NCBI RefSeq assembly: GCF_900115345.1
Contig: NZ_FOWC01000008.1
Coordinates: forward strand, 62,001-126,000
Origin: Amycolatopsis rubida
Lineage (GTDB): Bacteria; Actinomycetota; Actinomycetes; Mycobacteriales; Pseudonocardiaceae
Direction of reading: 5' to 3'
Length of the DNA: 64,000 bases
Part shown: one piece after another, positions 43,220-51,323 of the stretch
Position numbering within the stretch: the stretch's first letter is position 1
Layout of the letters: each line of letters starts with the position of its first letter
Translations under genes and position numbers: made by a program
Notes under the pieces: model-generated
Told to the model about the DNA's origin: nothing
What the model saw: only the letters and a program-made list of their open reading frames with translations
Database searches by the model: none

Positions 43220-44056
43220 TTATCCGGCCAGCAGCCGGAGCAGCCGCGCCGTCTCAGCCGCCACCGCGGACCGGCCGAGCCGCACGTACTTGCGCGGGTC
43301 GACCGCCTCGGGCTGTTCGTCCAGGAACTGCCGCACCGCTCCGGTGAACAGCCCGTTGAGGTGCGTCGAGATGTTGATTTTCGCCATCCCGCCGGCCACC
43401 GCCCCGCGCAGCTCGTCGTCGGAAAGGCCGGAGGACCCGTGCAGCACCAAGGGAACCGGGACGGCGTCCCGCAGCCGCGTCACCAGTCCGCGGTCGACCC
43501 TGGCGGTGCGCGACAGCATCGCGTGCGACGTGCCCACCGCCACGGCCAGCGCGTCGACCCCGGTGGCGGCGACGAACTCCGCGGCCTCGGCCGGGTCGGT
43601 GCGGGCACCCGGCGCGTGCACGCCGTCCTTGCCGCCGACCTCGCCCAGTTCGGCTTCCACCGCGACTCCCGCCGCGTGGCAGAGGTCGGCCACCGCGCGG
43701 GTGCTGCGCACATTGTCCGCATAGGACAGTCGCGAGCCGTCGTACATCACGCTGTGCACGCCCAGCTCGATGCCTTCGCGGACCAGCTCGGTGTCCTCGA
43801 TGTGGTCGAGATGCACGAGCACCTCGACCGACGCCCGGCGCGCGATCTCCAGCGAAGCCGCGGTGATCGGGGCCAGCCCGCCGTGGTAGGTCACGCAGTT
43901 CTCGCTGATCTGCAGGATCACCGGCAGCCGCGCCTGTTCGGCTCCGGAGACGATGGCCTCGGCGTGCTCCAGCAGGATCACGTTGAACGCGCCGGCCGCG
44001 CCGCCCCGGTCCTGGGCCGAGGCGAGCAACCGGGCGAAGGCGGGGCGGGTGATCAT
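43220..44056 (-). CDS. Class II aldolase (tagatose/fructose-1,6-bisphosphate type)
   Basis: A 278-residue zinc aldolase of the GatY/KbaY/Fba class II family. It would split tagatose-1,6-bisphosphate (or fructose-1,6-bisphosphate) into dihydroxyacetone phosphate and glyceraldehyde-3-phosphate. Zinc and catalytic residues are in VLVHLDHIED, AVAVGTSHAM and LVLHGSSGLSDDELRGAVAGGMAKINIST. Its ATG overlaps the sugar-phosphate kinase stop by 4 bp. As the last step after SIS, ROK and PfkB genes, a tagatose-bisphosphate role is more likely than glycolysis (inference). Confidence 0.9.
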   Translation of the reverse strand: MITRPAFARLLASAQDRGGAAGAFNVILLEHAEAIVSGAEQARLPVILQISENCVTYHGGLAPITAASLEIARRASVEVLVHLDHIEDTELVREGIELGVHSVMYDGSRLSYADNVRSTRAVADLCHAAGVAVEAELGEVGGKDGVHAPGARTDPAEAAEFVAATGVDALAVAVGTSHAMLSRTARVDRGLVTRLRDAVPVPLVLHGSSGLSDDELRGAVAGGMAKINISTHLNGLFTGAVRQFLDEQPEAVDPRKYVRLGRSAVAAETARLLRLLAG

Positions 44057-44940
44057 GTGGACGCTCCGTTCAGGAATCTGCGGTACGCGGACAGGTCGAT
44101 CTCTCCGGCGACCGGGCGAAGCACGGCTGCCGCACCGGCTGCGGCGGCCTGGCGCAGCGCCTCCTCCAGCGGCAACCCGCGCACGAGTGCCGCGGCCAGG
44201 CCAGCGGTCGCCGCGTCCCCGGCGCCGGTGGGATTCCCCTGCACGCCAGGCACGACGGGAGCCGAGACGACTCCGGACGGGGCGTAAGCGGCGATGCCGT
44301 CCTCGCCCCGCGACACCACGACCAGCCCGGCTCCGAGCCTGGACAACTCCGCGGCGCCCGAGGTTTCGTCGGCGGCGCCGGTGGCGGAGAGGAGTTCCTC
44401 GCGGTTCGGTTTCACGTCGGCTCCGGCGCGGGCGGCGGCCAGCAACGCGGGCCCGGACGAATCGACCAGTGCCCGGACCCCGGCATCCCGGGCCAGCCGG
44501 ACCCATTCGCCGACCAGTTCCGGTGCGGCGTTCCGGGGCAGGGAACCGGAAATCACGAGCAGATCCGCGTCCCGGATCCGGGTGGCGAGCAACGCCGAGA
44601 ACCTTTCCCATTCCGCAGCGGACAGCTCAGGTCCCGGCTCGGCGTACACGGTCGGATGGCCGTCGCCGGTGACCGTGACCGTCGATCGGGTCTGGGCTTC
44701 GCACGCAGTCGCGTCGAACGGAACCGCCAGCGCCGAACCGAGCCAGCGGCCCGCGTCGCCGCCGAGCGGAAGCACCGCGCGCACGGGAACGTCCAGCGCC
44801 GCAAGGACATGGGCGACATTCACGCCTTTGCCGCCGGCGCGGCGCTGCACGTCGAGCACCCGGTTCGTGCCGCCGAGGGTATGGGTGCCGACCCGGTAGG
44901 TGAGGTCGACCGCGGGGTTGGGCGTGGCGACGACGATCAT
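44053..44940 (-). CDS. PfkB-family sugar-phosphate kinase (1-phosphofructokinase/tagatose-6-phosphate kinase type)
   Basis: A 295-residue kinase of the LacC/FruK group. It starts MIVVATPNPAVDLTYRV, has GGKGVNVAHVLAALDV for sugar-phosphate binding, ADVKPNREELL, and the ATP-site anion hole NPTGAGDAATAGLAAAL. FruK/LacC-type starts (TPNPAVD) indicate a phosphorylated ketohexose as substrate. Overlaps the ROK stop and the aldolase start by 4 bp each, so the pathway enzymes are translationally coupled. Tagatose-6-phosphate is inferred from context. Confidence 0.9.
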   Translation of the reverse strand: MIVVATPNPAVDLTYRVGTHTLGGTNRVLDVQRRAGGKGVNVAHVLAALDVPVRAVLPLGGDAGRWLGSALAVPFDATACEAQTRSTVTVTGDGHPTVYAEPGPELSAAEWERFSALLATRIRDADLLVISGSLPRNAAPELVGEWVRLARDAGVRALVDSSGPALLAAARAGADVKPNREELLSATGAADETSGAAELSRLGAGLVVVSRGEDGIAAYAPSGVVSAPVVPGVQGNPTGAGDAATAGLAAALVRGLPLEEALRQAAAAGAAAVLRPVAGEIDLSAYRRFLNGAST

Positions 44941-45758
44941 CGCAGCGCCAGCAGCGTCGCGCCCACCACGGCGGCCCGATCCCCGTGGTGCGCCTGGACA
45001 ATCGCGGGCGCCCGCAGCGCGCCGAGCCGATGCGCGACCTCGCGGGCGAGCGGGTCGAGCAGCAGGGCACCAGCCTCGGCGAGGCCGCCGCCGACGACCA
45101 CGGTGGAACAGCCTGCCACGGCGGTGGCCCAGGCGATCGGCTCCGCGAGCGCGCGGACGCACTCGTCCCACGCCTCGACCGCCGCCGGGTCTCCGTCGCG
45201 AACCCTCGCGGCGACGGCGGCCGCGTCCGGGGCTCCGGCGCGGCGCGCGAGCCCGGCCGCCGACGCGACCTCCTCGACGCGGCGGCCGCCGGGCAGCCGG
45301 ATCTGCCCGACTTCGCCCGCCCACGGGCTCGCGTCGAGGACCTCGCCGCGCACCACCAGCGCGGTCGCGAAACCGGTGCCGACCGGAGCGAACAGCACCG
45401 GCCCCGAGGCGTCGGCCGCCGCGCCGGTGCGGGCTTCGGCGAGCGCGCCCGCGCGGACGTCCTGCCCGAACACGAGCGGCACGTCGAGGCGAGCGGAGAC
45501 GAGGTCGTGGACGGGGACGTCGTCCCAGCCGAGGTTGACCGCCCGCACGCACCGCCCGGCGCGCTCGTCCACGATCCCCGGGACCACCAGCCCCGCGGCG
45601 TCGACCGGATAGCGCGCGGCGGCGCGGGCCACCAGGTCGGCGAGCGCCGCGGGATCGCCGAACGGGGTCGGTTCGCGCCATTCGGCGAACACGGCGCGGC
45701 CGTCGGTCACGCGCATCTTGACGGTCGTGCCGCCGACGTCGACGCCGAGGACGGCCAT
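44937..45758 (-). CDS. ROK-family sugar kinase
   Basis: A 273-residue sugar kinase of the ROK/hexokinase-like fold. The ATP phosphate loop GVDVGGTTVKMRV opens the protein and the catalytic Asp is in VFGQDVRAGALAE, followed by FAPVGTGFATALVV. It has no HTH, so it is an enzyme rather than a NagC-type repressor. The usual ROK zinc-binding CxCGxxGC motif is not seen. In an Aga-like pathway it would phosphorylate GalNAc or GalN (AgaK role). The ATG overlaps the SIS gene stop by one base. Confidence 0.88.
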   Translation of the reverse strand: MAVLGVDVGGTTVKMRVTDGRAVFAEWREPTPFGDPAALADLVARAAARYPVDAAGLVVPGIVDERAGRCVRAVNLGWDDVPVHDLVSARLDVPLVFGQDVRAGALAEARTGAAADASGPVLFAPVGTGFATALVVRGEVLDASPWAGEVGQIRLPGGRRVEEVASAAGLARRAGAPDAAAVAARVRDGDPAAVEAWDECVRALAEPIAWATAVAGCSTVVVGGGLAEAGALLLDPLAREVAHRLGALRAPAIVQAHHGDRAAVVGATLLALR

Positions 45759-46723
45759 CAGGCGAGGATGACCGAGCGGGTCAGCGACCGCGGCCGGTCG
45801 GGATCGAGCCCGCGCCGCCGTGCGAGCGCCACCGCGAACCGCTGCGCCACGACCAGCCCGGCGAGCGGGTCGAGGTCGTGGTGCACGAACCGGGCTCCGG
45901 TGCGGGCGATGTCGCCGGCCAGCCCGTCCGGGGTCTCGCCGAACGACCACACGAGCCTGCCGGGCTGCGCGATCGCGATCGGGCCGTGCCGGTAGTCCAT
46001 CGCGGGGTAGGCCTCGGCCCAGAACTGGGCCGCTTCACGGGTTTTGAGCGCGGCCTCGCAACTGATGCCGACCGCGGCCCCGCGCCCGATGAAGGTGACC
46101 TGTTCGGCGTCGAGCAGATCGTCGAGCGGTTCCAGCAGCGCACGCCCGGCCTGCCGCGCCAGCTCGCCGATGTCGTCGCCGAGGCCGGCGCGCAACAGCG
46201 CGAGCGTGCTCGTGGCGAAGCGGGTCTGCACCACCGAACGCTCGTCGGCGAACGGCAGCTCGACCACCTCCGCCGCGACCGAGGCCGCGGGCCCGTCGCC
46301 CACCGCGGTGATCAGCGTGGTGCGCTGCCCGGCCAGCGCGGACAGCAGCTCGATGATTTCGGTGGTGGTGCCGGACCGGGAGATCGCGACCACCCGGTCG
46401 TATTCGCGACCAGCCGGGTACTCGGACCCGGCGAACGCGTCGGTGACGCCGAGCCCCCGCTGCTCCCGCGCGGCGGCGTAGCTCATCGCGACGAACCAGC
46501 TGGTGCCGCACCCGACCACGGCCACCCGCTCGCCGGGGCGCGGCAGCGCTAAGGCGGCCGGCGCGGCACAGTCGGCCGCGGCGCGCCACATCTGCGGCTG
46601 CGAGGCCAGTTCGGCGGCCACGAAGGAACCATGCTCCGGCGCGGCAAGCGCACCGGACGCGTCGGCCGCACCGGACGCGGAGGTTTCGGGCGAGAACGAC
46701 TCGGGGGAGGACGGCTCTGACAT
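45758..46723 (-). CDS. SIS-domain sugar isomerase/deaminase (AgaS-like)
   Basis: A 321-residue protein with two SIS domains. The first has VAVVGCGTSWFVAMSYAAAREQ and VVAISRSGTTTEIIELLSAL; the second has VTFIGRGAAVGISCEAALKTREAAQFWAEAYPAMDYRHGP, the pattern of amino-sugar phosphate isomerases and deaminases such as AgaS and the GlmS isomerase domain. It lacks the glutaminase domain of GlmS. It would convert galactosamine-6-phosphate to tagatose-6-phosphate plus ammonia. First gene of the four-gene operon. A Ser/Pro/Ala-rich N-terminus (about 1-28) is non-conserved, and the exact start is less certain. Confidence 0.88.
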   Translation of the reverse strand: MSEPSSPESFSPETSASGAADASGALAAPEHGSFVAAELASQPQMWRAAADCAAPAALALPRPGERVAVVGCGTSWFVAMSYAAAREQRGLGVTDAFAGSEYPAGREYDRVVAISRSGTTTEIIELLSALAGQRTTLITAVGDGPAASVAAEVVELPFADERSVVQTRFATSTLALLRAGLGDDIGELARQAGRALLEPLDDLLDAEQVTFIGRGAAVGISCEAALKTREAAQFWAEAYPAMDYRHGPIAIAQPGRLVWSFGETPDGLAGDIARTGARFVHHDLDPLAGLVVAQRFAVALARRRGLDPDRPRSLTRSVILA

Positions 46724-46759
46724 GAAGGCCCTTCGGTCCGTGAACTGAGCGCGGCCCTC

Positions 46760-46812
46760 AGTGTAGACGATCGTTTGTGATTGAAGTAAGCGATTTGCGT
46801 CATCTTCAATCA
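46760..46812 (-). promoter_or_regulatory. Promoter/operator of the SIS-ROK-PfkB-aldolase operon
   Basis: TGATTGAAG (46778-46786) and CTTCAATCA (46804-46812) form a perfect 9-9 inverted repeat with a 17-base spacer. It covers the -35 region of a promoter whose -10 is TACACT (46765-46760, minus strand). Position and symmetry indicate a repressor site, plausibly for the DeoR protein encoded 15 kb away. Confidence 0.65.
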
Positions 46813-47200
46813 TCACGGGTGGGCTGTTGTGACTGTCCGGCACGGATGGCGGGTGGCCCCCTGCCGCTGGGCTGGCCATCGTGAAGCCCGGCGACGAGGG
46901 CGGAGGCGGCCTCGGCGATCTCGCTGAGCGCAATGCTCAGGCGTGCGCCGCCAGAAGTGGGCAAGTGCGGCACGTCAGACGACCGGACAGTGCGGGGCAG
47001 ATCGCCGAGGGAAGCCTGGTCAAACCTCGGCAGGGGCACACGGGTATCGCGCGGGGACGGGTGAGCCCGGGTCGGAAGCGCAGCCTTGCGAGCGCCCAGC
47101 CCGGGGCCGGCTGGCCGAGTGCGGAGCGTAAAAATGCGCGAACGGTGAGGGGCGGGTGCCCCTCACCGTTCGCGCGGGAAGATGAGATGAAGCTGGTACG
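46813..47200. other. Intergenic region upstream of the SIS operon
   Basis: About 390 bp between the SIS operon control region and the 3' end of pdxS. Apart from the terminator at 47136-47175 I see nothing reliable. A minus-strand frame (46806-47039) contains a helical-looking stretch, but has no ribosome site and no family resemblance. Confidence 0.4.
47136..47175. terminator. Terminator hairpin after pdxS
   Basis: Eighteen-base perfect arms (GCGCGAACGGTGAGGGGC and its complement) with loop GGGT, 25 bp past the pdxS stop. On the minus strand ATTTTTACGC follows the stem, giving the T-run of a classic intrinsic terminator. Confidence 0.9.
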
Positions 47201-48112
47201 TCACCAACCGCGCTCAGCGAGGCGGTGCGGCTCCGGCACGTCCTCGACGTTGATTCCCACCATGGCTTCCCCGAGCCCGCGCGAAACCTTCGCCAGCACA
47301 TCAGGGTCGTCGTGGAACGTCGTAGCCTTCACGATCGCCTCCGCGCGCCGCGCCGGGTTGCCGGACTTGAAGATGCCCGAGCCCACGAACACGCCTTCCG
47401 CGCCCAGCTGCATCATCATCGCCGCGTCGGCCGGGGTCGCGATGCCGCCCGCGGTGAACAGGACCACGGGCAGCTTGCCGGCTTCGGCGACCTCGCGAAC
47501 CAGCTCGTACGGCGCCTGCAGCTCCTTCGCCGCGACGAACAGCTCGTCCTCGGGAAGGGACTGGAGGCGGCGGATCTCGCCGCGGATCTTGCGCATGTGC
47601 GTGGTCGCGTTCGAGACGTCGCCGGTGCCCGCCTCGCCCTTCGAGCGGATCATCGCCGCGCCCTCGGTGATCCGGCGGAGCGCTTCGCCGAGGTTGGTCG
47701 CGCCGCAGACGAACGGCACGGTGAACGCCCACTTGTCGATGTGGTTGGCGTAGTCGGCGGGGGTGAGCACCTCGGACTCGTCGATGTAGTCGACGCCGAG
47801 CGACTGCAGCACCCGCGCCTCGACGAAGTGGCCGATCCGCGCCTTCGCCATGACCGGGATCGACACCGCTTCGATGATGCCGTCGATCAGGTCCGGGTCG
47901 CTCATCCGGGCGACGCCGCCCTGGGCGCGGATGTCCGCGGGGACGCGCTCCAGCGCCATGACCGCGACCGCGCCCGCGTCCTCGGCGATCTTCGCCTGGT
48001 CGGCGGTCACGACGTCCATGATCACGCCGCCCTTGAGCATCTCCGCCATGCCGCGCTTGACCTTCGCGGTGCCGGTGACGGTCTGGGGTTCGGCGTTCTG
48101 CTGCTGCGACAC
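47201..48112 (-). CDS. pdxS: Pyridoxal 5'-phosphate synthase lyase subunit PdxS
   Basis: A 303-residue TIM-barrel enzyme that builds PLP from ribose-5-phosphate, glyceraldehyde-3-phosphate and ammonia delivered by PdxT. The sequence is highly typical: [18 protein letters not shown] with the first Asp/Lys region, [40 protein letters not shown] with the active-site Lys, and [12 protein letters not shown]. The GTG start has AAAGG upstream. It is divergent from pdxT rather than in one operon. Confidence 0.97.
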   Translation of the reverse strand: MSQQQNAEPQTVTGTAKVKRGMAEMLKGGVIMDVVTADQAKIAEDAGAVAVMALERVPADIRAQGGVARMSDPDLIDGIIEAVSIPVMAKARIGHFVEARVLQSLGVDYIDESEVLTPADYANHIDKWAFTVPFVCGATNLGEALRRITEGAAMIRSKGEAGTGDVSNATTHMRKIRGEIRRLQSLPEDELFVAAKELQAPYELVREVAEAGKLPVVLFTAGGIATPADAAMMMQLGAEGVFVGSGIFKSGNPARRAEAIVKATTFHDDPDVLAKVSRGLGEAMVGINVEDVPEPHRLAERGW

Positions 48113-48210
48113 CTTGCGGGCCTTTCTCGGGGGAGCTGAACGGGGTCTTCCCCTCCAGCGTAAGACGACGGTGGACCGCTGAGGCAGGCCATTGCGCGGC
48201 TATCTCGGAA

Positions 48211-48396
48211 GTCCACTTCTCGCGCGGAGAGATCCACTTAGGGCTTGGCTGCTTTTCCGCCGGGAAGCGTTGACCTGGGGCTTCCGGAACGGCCTACCAT
48301 GGGAGACGGGATCGGCCCGCGGCGGAAGGGCTGGCCCGGCACCAGTGGAGACCACCTTCGAGGTGGCCACTGGCGACAGATTTCAGCAGTCCACTT
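48211..48396. promoter_or_regulatory. Three PdxR-like sites in the pdxS-pdxT intergenic region
   Basis: GTCCACTT (48211-48218), ATCCACTT (48232-48239) and GTCCACTT (48389-48396) read AAGTGGAC/T on the minus strand. This resembles the AAAGTGGW motif I recall for the actinobacterial MocR regulator PdxR. The first two are 21 bp apart, two helix turns. No pdxR gene is in the window. Confidence 0.55.
48342..48373 (+). promoter_or_regulatory. Leader hairpin upstream of pdxT
   Basis: CCAGTGG-aga-CCACCT-TCG-AGGTGG-CCACTGG forms a 13-bp stem with one three-base bulge, about 155 bp before the pdxT start. It lies after a possible promoter (TTGACC near 48272, TACCAT near 48295), so it would be in the leader RNA. 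Confidence 0.45.
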
Positions 48397-48527
48397 CACG
48401 TCGGCCCGGGACCGGCCGCCGGAGCGCTCCGCGAGTGGGCGGCGGCCCCGGTGCCGCCCGCCTGACCTGCCCGGTTGCGTTCCGGGCGGCCCCCCTAAGC
48501 TGATGCGAACGTCTCACGGGAGGTCGG

Positions 48528-49163
48528 GTGGCGACAGCTACGGGAGCACGGCCGGCGGTCGGCGTGCTCGCCCTGCAAGGCGCCGTGCGCGAGCACGTCG
48601 CGATGCTGGAGAGCGCGGGGGCCCGCGCGGTTCCGGTGCGCCGCCCCGCCGAGCTGTCCCGAGTGGACGGCCTGGTGCTGCCCGGCGGGGAGTCCACCGC
48701 GATGTCGCGGCTGCTGGAGACCTTCGAACTGCTCGAACCGCTGCGCGAGCGGATCGCCGGCGGCCTGCCGGCGTTCGGCTCGTGCGCCGGGATGATCCTG
48801 CTGGCCCGCCAGGTGCTCGACGGGCGCCCGGACCAGCGGCAGCTCGGCGGCCTCGACGTGGTCGTGCGGCGCAACGCGTTCGGCAGGCAGGTCGACTCCT
48901 TCGAGGCCGACCTCCCGTTCGCCGGGCTGCCCGGCGGGCCGCTGCACGCGGTGTTCATCCGGGCCCCGTGGGTCGAGAAGGCGGGAGACGGGGTCGAGGT
49001 GCTGGCCACCGTGGCGGACCCGGAGGACCCGCCGGACGGGACGCGGGCGGATAGGATCGTCGCCGTCCGGCAGGGGGCGGTGGTGGCCACGGCGTTCCAC
49101 CCGGAGATCACCCGGGACGAGCGCGTGCACCGGCTGTTCGTCGAGCTCGTGCGGAAAGCCTGA
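48528..49163 (+). CDS. pdxT: Pyridoxal 5'-phosphate synthase glutaminase subunit PdxT
   Basis: A 211-residue class I glutaminase that makes ammonia from glutamine and channels it to PdxS. It starts with [23 protein letters not shown] is the oxyanion region, [10 protein letters not shown] carries the nucleophile Cys, and TAFHPEIT supplies the catalytic His-Glu pair. The GTG start follows GGGAGGTCGG. Divergent from pdxS with shared control DNA; yebC follows 59 bp downstream, as in mycobacteria. Confidence 0.96.
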   Translation: MATATGARPAVGVLALQGAVREHVAMLESAGARAVPVRRPAELSRVDGLVLPGGESTAMSRLLETFELLEPLRERIAGGLPAFGSCAGMILLARQVLDGRPDQRQLGGLDVVVRRNAFGRQVDSFEADLPFAGLPGGPLHAVFIRAPWVEKAGDGVEVLATVADPEDPPDGTRADRIVAVRQGAVVATAFHPEITRDERVHRLFVELVRKA

Positions 49164-49222
49164 GCAAGGATTGCGGCGGCCGCGCCGGGAGGCACGCGGC
49201 CGCGGGAACAGATGGAGGAAAG

Positions 49223-49978
49223 ATGAGCGGCCACTCCAAGTGGGCCACGACGAAGCACAAGAAGGCGAACCTCGACGCCAAGCGGGGCAAGCTCTTCGCG
49301 CGGCTGATCAAGAACATCGAGGTCGCCGCCCGCACCGGGACCGGGGGAGGGGACCCGGACGGCAACCCCACGCTGTACGACGCCATCCAGAAGGCGAAGA
49401 AGAACTCCGTCCCGCAGGACAACATCGAGCGCGCGCGCAAGCGCGGCGCCGGCGAGGAAGCGGGCGGCGCCGACTGGCAGAACATCACGTACGAGGGCTA
49501 CGGCCCGAACGGCGTGGCGGTGCTGATCGAGTGCCTCACCGACAACAAGAACCGCGCCGCGATGGAGGTCCGCACCGCGCTCACGCGCAACAACGGCTCG
49601 CTCGCCGACCCGGGTTCGGTCGCCTACATGTTCAACCGCAAGGGCGTCGTGCTCATGCCCAAGGCGGACGCGACCGAGGACGACGTCCTCATGGCGGTCC
49701 TCGACGCGGGCGCCGAGGAGGTCAACGACCTCGACGAGAGCTTCGAGATCGTCTCCGAGGGCGGCGACCTCGTCCCGGTGCGCAAGGCGCTGCAGGAAGC
49801 CGGGTTCGAGTACGAATCGGCCGAACTGACCTTCCTGCCGTCGGTGAGCGTGCCGCTCGACGTCGACGGCGCGAAGAAGGTCTTCAAGCTGATCGACGCA
49901 CTCGAAGACTGCGACGACGTGCAGAACGTGTACGCGAACTTCGATGTCTCCGACGAGGTCATGGCCGAGGTGGACTGA
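49223..49978 (+). CDS. yebC: YebC/PmpR-family protein (TACO1-like)
   Basis: A 251-residue protein of the YebC/TACO1 family, described both as DNA-binding regulators and, for some members, as factors relieving ribosome stalling. It begins [37 protein letters not shown], the family hallmark, and has [23 protein letters not shown] in the second domain. Its position before ruvC is typical and often conserved. Confidence 0.96.
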   Translation: MSGHSKWATTKHKKANLDAKRGKLFARLIKNIEVAARTGTGGGDPDGNPTLYDAIQKAKKNSVPQDNIERARKRGAGEEAGGADWQNITYEGYGPNGVAVLIECLTDNKNRAAMEVRTALTRNNGSLADPGSVAYMFNRKGVVLMPKADATEDDVLMAVLDAGAEEVNDLDESFEIVSEGGDLVPVRKALQEAGFEYESAELTFLPSVSVPLDVDGAKKVFKLIDALEDCDDVQNVYANFDVSDEVMAEVD

Positions 49979-49987
49979 TCCCGGCGC

Positions 49988-50028
49988 GACACGGCCGCGC
50001 CCCGGCGCTCCGGGGACGCGGCCGTTTT
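49988..50028 (+). terminator. Terminator after yebC
   Basis: ACGGCCGCGCCCCGG and its near-complement CCGGGGACGCGGCCGT form a GC-rich stem with loop CGCT, followed by TTTTCGTTTCGTTTT. This is the clearest intrinsic terminator with a U-tract in the window. Coordinates are approximate to a few bases. Confidence 0.85.
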
Positions 50029-50131
50029 CGTTTCGTTTTCCGTTGGCGCGCAACGGAAAACGCGAAAATCCTTGGGGCGGGCGGAAAATGACCGGCGCGG
50101 GGACTGGGCTCGGGCGCGCGGGTGGGGCAGA

Positions 50132-50653
50132 ATGTCCGCCGTGACGACCTCCGCCCTCACCGAGCAAGAGCAGAGCCTTATCGCCTGGATCGAGACCCAG
50201 GCACGGGAACGGGGCAACGCGGTCATCGCCGTGGCCGCCGACGACCAGGGGGCCGGCTACTGCTTCACCGCGTGCGCGTGGGCGTTGCACAACGTGCCCG
50301 AGGCCGTCGTGATCGGCCTGCCCGACCACATGGCCCCGGTGCTGCTCGACGCGTACGTCGACCGCTCCGCCAACGGCGAGATCTTCGAGGTCGGCAAACG
50401 CTACGACGATTTCTTCGACGGCGCGCCGGTGATCTTCGAACGCGTCGCGAAAGGCCACTATCCGGAGTACTTCGGGTCCGCGTTCCTGGTCTACCCGGAC
50501 GGAGACTTCCCGGCGCTGCAGATGATCGTCGCGACGCCGGACGGGCACTTCCCGTGGCACGCCGACGCACCCGAGGGCTTCGCCGCATGGCAGCCGGTGC
50601 TCACCGAGAGCGGGGACCCGGAGAGCTGGACGCCCGGGGTCGACGGCCCCTGA
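50132..50653 (+). CDS. DUF4262-domain protein
   Basis: A 173-residue soluble protein of the DUF4262 family. Typical blocks are YCFTACAWALHNVPEAVVIGLPDHMAPVLLDAYV, an EVGKRYDDFFDGAPVIFERV stretch and GSAFLVYPDGDFPALQMIVATPDGHFPW. Function unknown. ATG at 50132 is used; GTG at 50141 is an alternative. Monocistronic between the yebC terminator and the convergent cupin. Confidence 0.82.
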   Translation: MSAVTTSALTEQEQSLIAWIETQARERGNAVIAVAADDQGAGYCFTACAWALHNVPEAVVIGLPDHMAPVLLDAYVDRSANGEIFEVGKRYDDFFDGAPVIFERVAKGHYPEYFGSAFLVYPDGDFPALQMIVATPDGHFPWHADAPEGFAAWQPVLTESGDPESWTPGVDGP

Positions 50654-50739
50654 CCCGCCCGAAGCCGATGCCGGCAGCTTGCGCCGGTGCCGCAAGCGCG
50701 TGTGCGGTCCTCACGGACCTGAAGACGTCGGTGACCCGG

Positions 50740-51189
50740 CTAATCCCGGTTGAGGGCGGCGAGGTCGGCGGCGGCGTCCGGGAAGCGCGCGGCCAGCGTC
50801 GCCGGATCCGCGAACTCCACGCAGTCGTCGGCATAAGGCGGCACCACCACGGTGCCGAGCAGGCTCCACGCGCCCAGCGGCACTGTCGCCTGCCACGTTC
50901 CCGGGGGCACCACCACCTGCGGGCGTTCCCCGGCCGCCACGTCGCTGCCCAGCACCGGGCGCGTCACCTCGCCATCGGGATGCAGCAGGAGCATCCGCGC
51001 GGGCGAGCCGGCGTGATGCACGAACACTTCGACGCGATCGAGCCGGTGGGGCGCGGAGATCTCGGGCGCGGCGAGCAGGTAATAGATCGCCGACCCCGCG
51101 TCCGCGCGCCAGCTCTCCGCGAACCGGCCGCCCTCCACCGGCAGCGGTTCCAATCCCAGGTGCTTGACGTAGTCCTCCGGTTCCGGCAT
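50740..51189 (-). CDS. Cupin_5 (DUF985) protein
   Basis: A 149-residue single-domain cupin of the DUF985 family. EPLPVEGGRFAESWR, SAIYYLLAAPEISAPHRLDRVEVFVHHAG, QVVVPPGTWQATVPLGAWSLLGTVVVPPYADDCVEFA mark the strands and the possible ligand pocket. Related proteins have been proposed to bind sugars or small metabolites. It is divergent from ruvC and only about 100 bp from the SOS box, but no box faces it specifically. Confidence 0.85.
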   Translation of the reverse strand: MPEPEDYVKHLGLEPLPVEGGRFAESWRADAGSAIYYLLAAPEISAPHRLDRVEVFVHHAGSPARMLLLHPDGEVTRPVLGSDVAAGERPQVVVPPGTWQATVPLGAWSLLGTVVVPPYADDCVEFADPATLAARFPDAAADLAALNRD

Positions 51190-51289
51190 GTCGCCAATCG
51201 TGCTCGCCGAGCGGATCCGGCGTCCACCTCGGCCGCCGTTAACGCGTGTCCATGCGCGGGGCCGCGCTCGGCGACCGTTAGCCTGCATC

Positions 51290-51305
51290 TCGAACTAATG
51301 TTCGC
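51290..51305. promoter_or_regulatory. LexA (SOS) box upstream of ruvC
   Basis: TCGAACTAATGTTCGC contains CGAAC-N4-GTTCG, the actinobacterial/Bacillus-type LexA box, centred 26 bp before the ruvC start. It predicts DNA-damage induction of ruvCAB. Confidence 0.85.
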
Positions 51306-51323
51306 GCGGGCGAAGGAGAAACG

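Noticed and set aside
46806-47039. Small minus-strand gene between pdxS and the SIS operon
   Set aside because: It would begin far from any ribosome site and overlaps the operator region; no family resemblance.
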